A stretch of 64,000 bases of DNA from Rhyacophila brunnea (Eukaryota > Arthropoda > Insecta > Trichoptera > Rhyacophilidae): positions 124,001 through 188,000 of the forward strand of contig JAGYXB010000096.1 of assembly GCA_022495005.1 (NCBI GenBank). Reading direction: 5' to 3'. The translations under genes were made by a program, and so were the position numbers. The notes under the pieces were generated by a model. The model made no database searches and was not told where the DNA came from. It saw only the letters and a program-made list of their open reading frames with translations. The first letter of the stretch is position 1. Each line of letters opens with the position of its first letter. This document shows positions 12,701 to 22,264 of this stretch, piece by piece.

Positions 12701-15700
12701 CATGCTCGTCGAAGGTCGAAATTGAGTTTTTATTGTATTTTCAAACCATGATCCTGGACACTCCTTAAACGTTGTAGATAATCTATTTATATAATTTTGA
12801 AGCCTTATTATCCTTTATAGTTATTTTAAACATTTGATGACTGCATAAAGTATTTTTGTTACATAAATAGTATTCTTTGAAACCTCTAGCTCTAATGTTT
12901 TAGAATATAGTCATATTTCGGTACATAACTGTGCAGTGGTGTTAAGATTTTTACATTTATTCATTTTTAAACGCATTTATGAAACCATTAGTATAATTTA
13001 ATACGAGATAATTTTTGTAAAATATTCACGATAAAAAATTATATTGATAATCTCTGTGATCCCAAATTTGACAAGAATTAGGCATTTTATTATTCAAAAA
13101 TCGGCAAGATTAACACATTTCAAGATGATTCTAAAGATATTTATTATAAGCTATGTTTTTGACCATTCAAGTGTGATAAACATCTATGAATAATGATTGC
13201 TTTATAATAATTATTGACCTAAGAATAAGGTAGTGTTTTTTTGAAATACGCCATTTCTTTTGTCATTCCCCAGTGGTTAAGCTACAACATACGGCCGTAG
13301 CCATAAATTGACAAACTATAATTGAAGTAGAGAGTAAAATGATATTGACGCGCGTGTTTGAACATGTACCGTTTAAAAAAAAATAAAAAAAAATTCGGTT
13401 AGGTACATGTTCAAACACGCGCGTTAACGTCATTTTACTCCCTACTTCAATTATAGTTTGTCAATTTATGGCTACGGCCGTATGTTGTAGCTTAACCACT
13501 GGGGAATGCCAAAAGAAATGGCGTATTTCAAAAAAACATTACCTTATTCTTAGGTCAATAATTATTATAAAGCAATCATTATTCGTAGGATATTTATCAC
13601 ACTTGAATGGTCAAAGACATAGCTTATAATAAGTATCTTTAGAATCATCTTCAAATGTGTTAATCTTGCCGATTTTTTGAATAATAAATGCTTAATTCTT
13701 GTCAAATTTGGGATCACAGAGATTATCAATATAATTTTTTATCGTGAATATTTTACAAAAATCATCTCGTCATAAATTATACTAATGGTTTTATAAATGC
13801 GTTTAAAAATTAATAAATGTAAAAAAATCTTAACACCACTGCACAGTTATGTACCGAAATATGACTATATTCTAAAACATTAGAGCGAGAGGTTTAAATA
13901 ATACTATTTTATGTAACAAAAATACTTTATGCAGTCATCAAATGTTTAAAATAACTATAAAGGATAATAAGGCTTCAAAATTATATAAATAGATTATCTA
14001 CAACGTTTAAGGAGTGTCCAGGATCATGGTTTGAAAATACAATAAAAACTCAATTTTGACCTTCGACGAGCATGTCCCCCCTTAATAAACAGTTTTTAGA
14101 CAATATTTGTAGACAAATGTATATAGGTCTATACATTGGTTGAAGAACAACATAACTGCAAAAATCATGTTCTGAGATATTCAATGTTCTCTATTTTTAT
14201 GTATTGCCTACCTATTTTCGGAATTTGACTTATAATACGATGACAGTCATTCAAATGGAATAATGACAGAGGCTTGTTGTTATATCTTGATAACTGTAAA
14301 TAACTCTCTGAAAACTCTCTGGATGATGTGGAAACACTATTATTAGTGTGATAATAATGAAATCGTTCATCTTTGTATAGCCTATTTCGGGATTATTTCC
14401 AATCATTACTACTCGCTACTCAGAATAATGCCAACACTTGTAAACTGGACGAATACGAATGCTCATTACTAATTTGGCCTGTTTACAAGTGGTGGCATTG
14501 TGCAAGTAGTGAGTACTAATGATTAGCACTAAGCCCATATAAATAAACCTTATTCAACTTCTAATTGATATCTTGAGATTCCTATGAACGCCAAGTTATG
14601 GTTAAATGTTGATATCATTCGTACAAAGTCATCGCAATAATTCAATATTATCATTCGAGAAACCAAATTGTTTAATAATTGCAGAACTCAAAGGACAATC
14701 GGCCCAAGTTCAAAAATAGAATTTTCAAAAGTTATTTTTTTTAACCACAATAATACTGTATGATTGCTCTACAGACAGCTAGCTTTTTTATTTAATACAA
14801 GTGCCCACTGCATGCCCTTTCTTCTGAAGCCTTGGGTTGCGGATATCCCGTGTTTGGCAAATTCACATGTTTTTTTCAATATGTGTTTGGATTCAGAGCA
14901 GCTTGAGCAAGTGGCTAACAATCATTTGTTGTAAAAAAAATCTAAGAAACCTCTTGGGAGGGGGCCAAGCTCCGCATCGGATTCTAGAGCCGATGAAAAA
15001 AAAGTTGTGTTGGACGATGTTTGAATTTTATATTTAAATTTCTAAAATTCCCTTTCTGGAACTATTTAGGACACTTAAAAATTTACGATGTGGTTTTTTG
15101 AGATTTAATTTCTGAAAGAGTAAAAATTGTTGTTCAAACTGATTGTTCTTTGAGTCCTTTGATTCACTTTTTGTCGAATGTTAATCACATTCGTTCAAAA
15201 CTGACTGATTGGCGTACGAATTCAAAAGTGACATAATTAATCACTTTCGCCACAGAGTTGCCGGATTGGGTCAAACCCGATCAGGCAACGTTTGATACTA
15301 TTGGTCTTAAGTTGATTAAATTGATTGATTCGTCTCATCATCGCTGCCCTCCACCTTTCACTGCATCAATAATACTAAAATTGTTAATCTGTTGACTTCT
15401 TTTTATTTTCTATGCTCCTCTGTACACCTGCGCATGAAACCTAACCTCCATCGGATGTCATCGGAATCTTACCTTTTCACCCTGATGAAAATGATCTGAC
15501 CTGCACTGGATTGAATAAAATGCATTTCAATGTTTTATAACTAACCAATAAAATCTGTGTTTCTTGTATGACTAATTTGTTTGCAACTAATGTGTTTGTT
15601 CTGTTATGTTTTCTGTGTCCTTCATAAACATCTAACTGTAATTTTTTTACTGTGATATAATTTTTTTTATTGCGGCAATATTTGTTTAAAATATGACAGG

Positions 15701-15795
15701 CTAACGGTTTAGCTTGCCAGGGTAAATACGTGGCCGGGTCAATACCTTCATTAGTTGGCGCCAAGTCAAATTTCGTTAAAGCACATGCATACTAA
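6602..15795 (+). CDS. Ald: Fructose-bisphosphate aldolase, isoform with terminal exon 8a
   Basis: Uses the same seven constant exons, then 15700-15795 as the last coding exon. It is also 96 nt and also enters in phase 0, so the product is again 364 residues. The acceptor reads TATGACAG. The peptide shares A-N-G at its start, GKYVAGS in the middle and H-A-Y at the end with exon 8b: 17 of 31 positions are identical. Alternative 3' coding exons are known for the Drosophila aldolase gene, so a regulated isoform switch is expected here. AATAAA motifs at 16046 and 16326 could end this transcript. The exon is open on its coding strand but too short to stand out as an ORF. Expression is inferred, not seen. 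Confidence 0.88.
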
Positions 15796-18700
15796 TAAGG
15801 GAGACATTTTGTTTTTCGTAATAGAAACACGTCTCGTTAACGTAAAGATCGCCAAATATCGTCGTGTTCTGGCGGTTTTACGACCGCCACATTGCGCTGT
15901 TAATACATTGCATTTATTGTTTAATTAGAACATTTTTTTAATCCTGTTATTCTGTTTTAAATGTTTCATATGTTTCAAATGTTTCGCGTTTTGTGTCTAT
16001 TAATAATTATTATTGAAACAAATTTTGATTTTGTAATTTTTTAAGAATAAACATTCAAATGGTGTCTATGGTTTAATTGATAGAGCATTTTAGTCAGTTA
16101 TGTCAATTTTTCTATGTACATAATAATAAAATTAATAGATTCAATGCTCTTTTTACCATTTTCAAAATATGTTTTTTAATTGCGTTATTACAATATTTTA
16201 TTTTGAATATTGCCATATCGAAAAATGAGTCGATTTGAACAAATTAACTATGTTTTAATGCTGAATTTTATCAACTCGCATGCCTGTTACTCTCTCATAC
16301 ATTTCCATGTTTTTTGTTTGTGAATAATAAATACATTCTCTCTTGTAAAACCTCTTTTTATTTCATTTTCCTGCCATTATTGAACTTTGAATGAAATGCT
16401 TACCTAATTCTTTGCCCCTTTTATAAAATTAATTAGTGAGTGACTCAAGAATGATGCTACTTATTAAAGATGGTCCATAAATGACATTACAAAATGTTTT
16501 ACTGCCTTGTTTAAATTACATAATAATTATGTCATATTTTTATACTCCCCCACCCGATTCGTTAAAAAATGTCAGCAAATGTTCTTTTGAAATGAGTTTA
16601 TTTCTTGTTACACCACATTCTCTACAACGCAGTCTTCCTATCGCCTTTATCATAAATCATCGCATTATAGCAAACACCGACCCCCTTTTAGGGTATGATG
16701 TCATATATTGGGCAGCAGAATTTCTAGTGTGTTCGAATAGAAGATTTGATATCATTTAAATATCGGAAGAAACGTAAATAGGAGGACCACATTACATATC
16801 CCATTTCCCAAACTGTGGTATAAAGGGTCTGAAGTCAAAGGGTACGCAGAGATCTTTGTATTTTTATAGGTACATAATATTTACACTGTGCCTACTATTG
16901 GTTTTAACATACTATCTACGATAGTACCTAAGTATGTAAGTACGTATCGTATGACAAAAATACAATTTTCTTGCATTTCCATATTATAATATATTATTAC
17001 AGTGGCCATAATAGATAATAGCCAAAAAATATTTGTCTATGGATAAAATATCTGAAATTATGCAATTAAAAAATACATAATTTTAGGTATTATAATTATA
17101 TATAGAAGAATATTTTTTATCAATTATGGTTTGGGTTGGCAGGGCTAATGGATTTTAAAAAACTAACCAACAGCATCTGTAATAATTATGTATTCTTAAT
17201 TCAACACAAACATACAAGTATGACTGAAAAAATGTGCAATTTTTTTGTCAGATTGTCAATATAACTAAACTATTATGGTTTGGTTTAGGCAGCATCTCAT
17301 TGATTTTTAAAAAATAACCAACACCATCTGCAATTTTTATTATTGATTCAATGAAAACAAATAATTATGACTGACAAAGTTTAGAGTACACTATTAACAG
17401 CCTAATAGCGCCTGTTCGCGTGCATGGATTTATTGTCGGCAACAGTGCTTATTTTAAACTATCATAACAATAACTGTTTACACGTAAAAGTGCTGACTGT
17501 CTCTTCAATCTCATTCTTCAAGAGTAAGCGAGGCGCGATGTTGTCATTTTATAGTACTATTTGACAGGACGTATTGAAAATCGGTTAACCTCAAAATGAG
17601 TAGTTCGTTTTTTTACCGGCAGGTTCGCCGTTATCGTTCGACTGCGCAGGCGTAGATCTTACTTGCGCATTAAAATTCAGAACCTTCCAAACTTGTATGA
17701 TTCATGCACGCAATCTTGCCAACTGCAGGATAATACATGTTTACCCATACATATTCTTACTGTGAACAGTAAATCCATGCACGTTTAAACGGGGTATAAA
17801 TATAATGACGTTAAATCAAGTCTAGAATCTTACTGAAAGAAAAAAATCACCTACTAAGAACGTAAAAAATAATGGGGTTTGTAGATAAAGTTTACATTAG
17901 AATGTTTGGGAAACACCGAAAAGAGGTATTGCTTCTCTACTATTAAAAAGGTTGGTTGTCAACCATACACTACATCGTTATATGAACCGTGGAAAAGGGC
18001 AAAGACAATAACTAAAGTTATCATTAGGAACCAAAAATTGACGATTAAAACTATTGTTTTTACAACTACATAATAAACTAAATTTTATTATAGGTAGCAT
18101 AGTTTCCAGTAAACAGTCTGATGTAGATGTTTCAAGATATGAATTACATATCTCAACTCAACTCGAGACTGTTTATTCAAACCCCAATTCAATCAATAAT
18201 ACACAAAATTATACGAAACATGTATTTACTAGACGTAACCATAAATCATTGTGACAAATCGGATGTGATAAAGTCTCCAGAAAGACTGTTTTGCATGTTT
18301 TAATATGGAACATGTCTACGTGATTTAGTATTTCACATCCAGATTCATTGATATTCTTTGAAATGATTTCCATAAATTTGTAGACGCCAATGATTTAAAA
18401 TGCAAATTTTATGTTTAACAGCTGTGTTTGTTTTTGTTTCTTCCCATTTTAAATATGGACATAAAAGACAATAGAATTTAAACTATCTCTGATTTTCTCT
18501 ATGGACACATAATATTCTATAGGTAGATAGATATTCTTTTGTTTTATTATATTTTAAAATTTTTGAATTTGAACAAGAGGGTATCCTTTTTTTTGACAAA
18601 TTCATTGAATCCATTAGGTATTGAGAAATACCTAGGGACATACAGAATTGTATTGTGATCTAAAAAGACTGGTATACTCATTAAAAAACCTCACACCTCG

Positions 18701-19321
18701 CCGTATCCTGAATGGACTTGATTAATGATGTATGATGTAATGACCTATGCCTTCAGCGACTTATCTTGCTGTATTAGGCCGTGAGCCGAGTTATCTCGCT
18801 CGACTTTAAATTCAAATTAATAGTCACTCTCAATTGATTTGCACAATCTAAAAAATTAAACACACATTGACATCTGTTTGAATAACTATGATACTAAGCC
18901 ACAAATTATCGGTATTACAGCGATTTTAGTAAGAGGTTCGCTCTGCATTCAATGTGTGCTGTTAAAAATCTGCGGCCTGTCAGATACTGCCATAGTATTA
19001 TAGTGAGGCATAGAAAAAGTTAAGAAATTATAAAAGACAATCGTGAAATATCAAAATATTAGCACCATGACAAAGAATGATTTAATAGCTGAAGATAGGT
19101 AGGTACATGAAGGGAAATCTCACTCATGATCATCAGGCTTGTGTCAGCCTTCATTTATAGGACATTACGATTAACAGCCTATCTGTCCTCTTTCATAGAA
19201 TATAATGTATTTTTTTCTCTTTTAGGCTAACGGTGAAGCTGCTTTGGGCAAATACGTTGCCGGATCAGTGGTTGGAGCCGGTGCTGATGCCTCCCTCTTC
19301 GTCCAGAACCACGCCTATTAA
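6602..19321 (+). CDS. Ald: Fructose-bisphosphate aldolase, class I (isoform with terminal exon 8b)
   Basis: Cleaves fructose-1,6-bisphosphate to dihydroxyacetone phosphate and glyceraldehyde-3-phosphate in cytosolic glycolysis, and runs the reverse reaction in gluconeogenesis. The CDS joins 6602-6713, 7786-7877, 8900-9074, 9631-9834, 11290-11405, 11515-11614, 11721-11920 and 19226-19321. All introns are GT-AG, phases agree, and the total is 1095 nt or 364 residues, the normal length for the family. Visible active-site residues, counted with Met as 1, are Asp34 in AADEST, Lys108 in KVDKG, Lys147 and Arg149 in KWRCVL, Glu188 and Glu190 in EPE, the Schiff-base Lys230 in GTLLKPNM, Ser272 in LSGGQS, the Arg of YGRAL, and C-terminal Tyr364. 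Start: ATG at 6602, 19 nt after a splice acceptor, with Met-Thr-Thr-Tyr-Phe as in insect aldolases. Constant exons use many C- or G-ending codons in AT-rich surroundings, typical of high expression. An upstream non-coding exon is implied but not found. Confidence 0.97.
6763..6972. mobile_element. hAT-type MITE in aldolase intron 1
   Basis: A 210-bp element with terminal inverted repeats CAGGGGTAGTCAACC and GGTTGACTACCCCTG. TGGTAGAG lies 2 bp outside the left end and TGGTAGAC directly follows the right end, compatible with a slightly decayed 8-bp duplication. Confidence 0.72.
7786..7877 (+). CDS. Ald: Aldolase coding exon 2
   Basis: Acceptor TCTGTTTGCAG, donor GTTAGT. 92 nt, entering in phase 1 and leaving in phase 0. 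Encodes the TMGKRL ... FNSDP segment. Confidence 0.95.
7960..8090 (+). repeat. tRNA-like SINE head in aldolase intron 2
   Basis: A short tRNA-like segment (GGGTCGTGGCGTAACGCCC ... GGATTTAAACCG) resembles box A and a degraded B box. It is followed by ATGTTTGGATCCACAGC, similar to ATGTGTTTGGATTCAGAGC in the SINE remnant near 14880. Decayed. Confidence 0.45.
8900..9074 (+). CDS. Ald: Aldolase coding exon 3
   Basis: Acceptor TTGTTGGCAG, donor GTTTGT. 175 nt. Carries the IKVDKG motif with the catalytic Lys108. Confidence 0.96.
9160..9260 (+). repeat. tRNA-like SINE head in aldolase intron 3
   Basis: Contains GGTTCGAATTCC (B-box-like) in a CCCGG/CCGGG stem, then GGTTGATCAAGTAACAAC, related to the TTGAGCAAGTGGC body of the copy at 1459. 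There is no full cloverleaf. Confidence 0.5.
9631..9834 (+). CDS. Ald: Aldolase coding exon 4
   Basis: Acceptor AATCTTTCAG, donor GTAGGC. 204 nt. Encodes the KWRCVLKIG segment (Lys147, Arg149) and the [10 protein letters not shown] strand (Glu188, Glu190), core of the class I aldolase barrel. Confidence 0.96.
10053..10393 (+). mobile_element. MITE family D, TTAA-flanked copy 2, in aldolase intron 4
   Basis: 341 bp between TTAA at 10049-10052 and 10394-10397. The ends GACGATACATCAG and CTGAGGTATAGCC are imperfect inverted repeats. Interior as in the copy at 5638. Confidence 0.75.
10398..11289. other. Remainder of aldolase intron 4
   Basis: Intronic sequence with a short poly-A tract at about 10509. 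Small open frames on both strands have no recognisable motif. The acceptor of exon 5, TTTTCTAG, ends at 11289. Confidence 0.6.
11290..11405 (+). CDS. Ald: Aldolase coding exon 5 (Schiff-base lysine)
   Basis: Acceptor ATTTTCTAG, donor GTAAGT. 116 nt. Ends in GTLLKPNM; its Lys230 forms the Schiff base with dihydroxyacetone phosphate that defines class I aldolases. Confidence 0.95.
11515..11614 (+). CDS. Ald: Aldolase coding exon 6
   Basis: Acceptor CCATTTTCAG, donor GTTTGT. 100 nt. Encodes VTAGQSC ... RTVPAAVA plus the first base of a split Gly. The intron before it is only 109 bp. Confidence 0.95.
11721..11920 (+). CDS. Ald: Aldolase coding exon 7 (last constant exon)
   Basis: Acceptor GTCAATCCAG, donor GTACGC. 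200 nt, leaving in phase 0, which makes the two terminal exons interchangeable. Encodes VTFLSGGQS with Ser272, the YGRAL motif, and ends in LLKRAK. Strongly C/G-biased third positions. Confidence 0.96.
12054..12155 (+). repeat. Repeat segment shared with 38320-38412 (inverted)
   Basis: The segment around CATTGAGTTTCAAACAATTAATTTT and CTATGCAGACTGTCCAA appears here in one orientation and near 38320-38412 in the other, showing an interspersed repeat of unknown class. Confidence 0.5.
12223..12645. mobile_element. MITE family C, copy 3, in aldolase intron 7
   Basis: Left end CAGTGGCAGAAGGCTGGAGG and right end CCTACACCGTTCGCCA are imperfect inverted repeats of the CAGTGGCGAAGG type. The subterminal AGTCTGTTAAGAT and ATCTTAACAGCCT also pair. 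The interior is shared with the other family C copies. Confidence 0.65.
12694..14081. mobile_element. 1388-bp foldback element, TTAA-flanked, with two arms of about 680 bp
   Basis: The left arm (12694-13370) and right arm (13402-14081) are near-identical inverted copies separated by a 31-bp AT-rich loop. The ends are GGGGGGACATGCTCGTC and its inverse. TTAA lies at both flanks (12690-12693, 14082-14085), so it looks like a TTAA-targeting, piggyBac-type non-autonomous element that has become a full-length palindrome. No open frame. It lies in the intron between constant exon 7 and terminal exon 8a, so the pre-mRNA would carry a very long hairpin. Confidence 0.85.
14837..14985 (+). repeat. SINE remnant in aldolase intron 7
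   Basis: CTTGAGCAAGTGGCTAACA and GAAACCTCTTGGGAGG match the body of the SINE-like element at 1459; the tRNA-like head is mostly lost. Confidence 0.45.
15700..15795 (+). CDS. Ald: Aldolase alternative terminal exon 8a
   Basis: 96 nt from acceptor TATGACAG to TAA at 15793-15795, encoding 31 residues that begin A-N-G, contain GKYVAGS and end K-A-H-A-Y. By hand count 12 of 31 third codon positions are G or C, against 16 of 31 in exon 8b. The catalytic C-terminal Tyr is kept. A 288-nt open frame on the opposite strand overlaps it and is a shadow. Confidence 0.9.
   Translation, partial: ANGLACQGKYVAGSIPSLVGAKSNFVKAHAY
16046..16051 (+). terminator. Candidate poly(A) signal after exon 8a
   Basis: AATAAA 251 nt after the exon 8a stop codon. 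Confidence 0.4.
16326..16331 (+). terminator. Candidate poly(A) signal after exon 8a (distal)
   Basis: AATAAA about 530 nt after the exon 8a stop, followed by TTGTAAAACCTCTTTTTATTTC, a T-rich downstream context that favours this site over the proximal one. Confidence 0.45.
16985..17420. repeat. MITE family C, decayed copy 4
   Basis: Interior blocks (GACTGAAAAAATGTGCA, TATGGTTTGGTTTAGGCAG, AACCAACACCATCTGCAA) match the family. The ends CAGTGGCC and GCGCCTGTTCGCG are too degraded to fix the boundaries. Confidence 0.5.
17421..18744. other. Intron between exons 8a and 8b, nothing recognised
   Basis: AT-rich sequence with one small open frame (18054-18254) lacking any recognisable motif. I looked for a third alternative terminal exon (a G-K-Y-V core or a terminal H-x-Y-stop) and found none. 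Confidence 0.5.
18745..19013. repeat. MITE family G, uninterrupted copy
   Basis: The ends CTATGCCTTCAG and GAGGCATAG are short inverted repeats. The 269-bp interior is the same sequence that is split by two insertions at 22089-24324. Confidence 0.65.
19226..19321 (+). CDS. Ald: Aldolase alternative terminal exon 8b
   Basis: 96 nt from acceptor TCTCTTTTAG to TAA at 19319-19321. Encodes 31 residues beginning A-N-G, containing GKYVAGS and ending N-H-A-Y. Codon choice (GCC, CTC, TTC, GTC, CAG, AAC, CAC) is closer to that of the constant exons than exon 8a is, suggesting this is the more highly expressed form. Confidence 0.95.
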   Translation, partial: ANGEAALGKYVAGSVVGAGADASLFVQNHAY

Positions 19322-19415
19322 TCAAATTAGCTGTAACTAAACATCCCAAGAGTTTGATAAATAATTCTATATAATTTAAAATCACAACATTTCACTGCAA
19401 ACATAAAATAATTAC

Positions 19416-19421
19416 AATAAA
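19416..19421 (+). terminator. Candidate poly(A) signal, proximal, after exon 8b
   Basis: AATAAA followed within 20 nt by a T-rich stretch. Confidence 0.5.
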
Positions 19422-20387
19422 AATCTCTTTTTAAAAATTTTATTGTCATTGGTGAATTACATGACATTTAATTTGTTATCTATGACTAAATTATAATAAT
19501 ATTTTAAAAGAACATCGGTTTTTTTAATATTTCTATGGCAATGTCAGAAATAAGAACAATCTTATTGTCTATGCATGTCAATGTCATGTATCCCTTGTTA
19601 GGGATTTTATGGCTGTCATAAATCAGTATCAATTCATATGTGGCTTGTATATTTTTGTCGATGATAACGAATTAAAATGTCTCTGTTGAGACACACGATC
19701 AGATTAGATTTGTCTTGAATCTTCATTTGTTTGTTTATCGGTTCAACATCATGTATTAATAGCAAAGATAGTGTATCCAATATAAACAATAAGCGTTAAC
19801 AGATATTTTGTGTAACTAATAATTGAAATATATAATTTTTTATACGTTTCATTTATGGCTCAATAATGTTGAAAGTTTTTGCATCATGATTTATGTAACT
19901 ATTTTAAGCATTTGCTTAAATTTGGGTATTACTTTTTAAAATCGTTGAATAATTTGTATACTATCTTTGGCAACACCATTAATGTTACAACAATGAAATA
20001 TATTTGCATTAGAACAAAGAATTTTTTATTATATTGTAATTATTTTGCAAACGTCTAAAAGCTACATCATAAAAATCATTTTAAACAATAATTTTATTGA
20101 TCAAAAAATGGCATATTTTTTTTTATTTTGAAAAAACAAGTCAAAAGCTATAATTTATACAAAACAAAGCCAAATAAAAATATTTTCTCTCATGTTTTTG
20201 AAACGTACTGAAACAAATAATAAATTATTTAGGTTATAATAATTCTAGTTATTATCAATAATATTACATTTTCTAGTATGAAGCTAAATTTTTATTATTT
20301 TTATAATAATGGTTTCAGGGAGAACTGCATGTCTAAACAAAGGCAATCTGAAAGCATTTTATTATATAATTGTTAATTTATGTGATA

Positions 20388-20393
20388 AATAAA
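20388..20393 (+). terminator. Candidate poly(A) signal, distal, after exon 8b
   Basis: AATAAA followed by a GT-rich then T-rich tract. Confidence 0.35.
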
Positions 20394-20400
20394 AATATGT

Positions 20401-21705
20401 ATACATAAGTGGAGATTTCTTTATTTTGATCCCAATTATAATACCTTTATCCAATGAGATATCATGGTGCTCAAAGGGGCATGTTTTGAGATAACTCAAA
20501 TCCTTACACATCACGGACTCAAGCTATCTGCACCGGTTTAAAATAACATATAATGGCAAGTGCCCATACGGCGACAGAAGCAACCAGGACATCCTACGTG
20601 ACGTATTCTACTCCTCGATTGTCCAATTTTCAGCGACCTGAACTTTTGAACAGATGACAGACACGGACATCCGAGACTTTCCTGAGACCATGGCAAATGA
20701 GGGTGTGGAAGAAATGCGCTTTATAACTGTAGTAATCATACCACTCTGTATTAAATGAGTGACACACTTTGATATTATGTATGTTTTGTTGTAAAAACAA
20801 AACAATAGAGCGATAATGATGGTCAGCATTTCCTCAATTATAAATAGATCAGTAGTCTGTTATGATTTGTTAATTGCGACAATATTGTAATATATGTACT
20901 GCATTTAAATAAATTGGAAGGACAATGCATGAATCCTCACTCACTCATTGAGTCCGTCACCCGACACACTACTATTGTCAAGAGTTCTTCACTCGAATCA
21001 AGTATCTCAGTTAATTAATATAACCAATCTCTTGTCAACATCGATCTCACCATCTCTCCATATCCACGATTATAATCTCACTCATTCATCTTTATTAAAG
21101 TATTCTTGTAACAAATAAACTCTCCTCTCACAACAACCAAGCAACAACTTATCTCTACTCCACCTCATATCCCCAAAATAATTTTTGCATTCATTTAACA
21201 CATTGACTGCTGGCTAGATAATTACTTTTTAATTACCACATATAGCATGCTAATTATATCGAATGGCCACCTAATCGTTACGCGCTGGGCGTGTCTTTAA
21301 CGTCCAAATAAAAAGAATGCAGTCTTTCAAATTCAGTGATTACAGTCTCATATAAGTTGGAATAAGTATATTAAAAACTTAATTTTGCAGCATTATGCTC
21401 TATAGTTAAGTCATATGCGACATTTCTATTTCCACAGATAACTATAAAAAATGTGGCTATAAATCGTAGTTTTCATTTCCCAATGAATACAAAAAAATAT
21501 TCATCAGAATTCTTCTTCGGCCATAAGCATCACGAGGCGCCTCGACAAGTTAATTTACACTTTGAAGGCATCAATTAGATTTCAAATTGTCGTTAGATTT
21601 CTTTGCAATCGGCCTGCCTAATTTATACAAATATACAAGTAAACATTTTTTTCTTACCTAATAAATTCTTGTAAATAAATGTTTGGTAAACAATGTTGAA
21701 TGTAA
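20401..21705. other. Intergenic, nothing recognised
   Basis: AT-rich sequence with only short chance open frames and no repeat seen elsewhere in the window. Confidence 0.5.
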
Positions 21706-21713
21706 TCGTTTAC

Positions 21714-22064
21714 CAGTGACGTCCCGTGGGGGTAGGCAGATTGAGCATCCCTTGGGGGCGGCAGTAAATCGAGAAGACCTTTTTGGAATATAGCTACCTA
21801 AACTTAATAATAACGAAATTATCTTTCCATTGAAAAATTCAGCTCACTGGTTTTATCGGGTTCGCGATGTCTAGTTTACTTCCGTTGCCCTTCGATGTCC
21901 TTGGTGACCAGAAATGGCACGTGCAGATTTGCTAATAATTACAGTCTGCTATATTGTTAGTAATGTATCCATACAACACATTTCTTAGATATTGGACTCA
22001 TGAAAGGATGATAAAAAATACTGTATAAAAACATGGGGCGGCATTTTATCTAGGGACGTCACTG
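21714..22064. mobile_element. hAT-type MITE family H, copy 1, perfect 8-bp TSD
   Basis: 351 bp with ends CAGTGACGTCCC and GGGACGTCACTG. The flanks TCGTTTAC at 21706-21713 and 22065-22072 are identical. The interior contains CTACCCCCA/TGGGGGTAG and GGGGGCGGCAG blocks shared with four other copies. Confidence 0.9.
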
Positions 22065-22264
22065 TCGTTTACTAATTAATAACCGGTTCTATGCCTTCAG
22101 TGAGTAATTATCTCACTCTATGATGCCGTGATCGACAGTGCACACATACAAATTTCGCAAGTTATCTCGTCTGACTTTAAACTCAAATTACTAGCCACTG
22201 TCGATTGATTTGCATAATCTTAAAAATTAAACACAGTGACATCTGTTAATTAATAATTGAGCCA

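Larger units (their letters stand above)
19322..20400 (+). other. Ald: 3' UTR region of the exon 8b transcript
   Basis: Non-coding AT-rich sequence after the stop. Candidate poly(A) signals AATAAA lie at 19416-19421 (about 95 nt after the stop, T-rich downstream) and 20388-20393 (about 1.07 kb after the stop, followed by TTTCTTTATTTTGATC). Which is used cannot be told from sequence alone. Confidence 0.55.

Noticed and set aside
12155..15699. A third alternative aldolase terminal exon, as in Drosophila
   Set aside because: I scanned the introns around 8a for a G-K-Y-V core or a terminal H-x-Y-stop after an acceptor and saw only 8a and 8b.
15477..15764. 95-codon open frame on the minus strand
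   Set aside because: It is antisense to aldolase exon 8a; its frame is a shadow of that exon and flanking intron.
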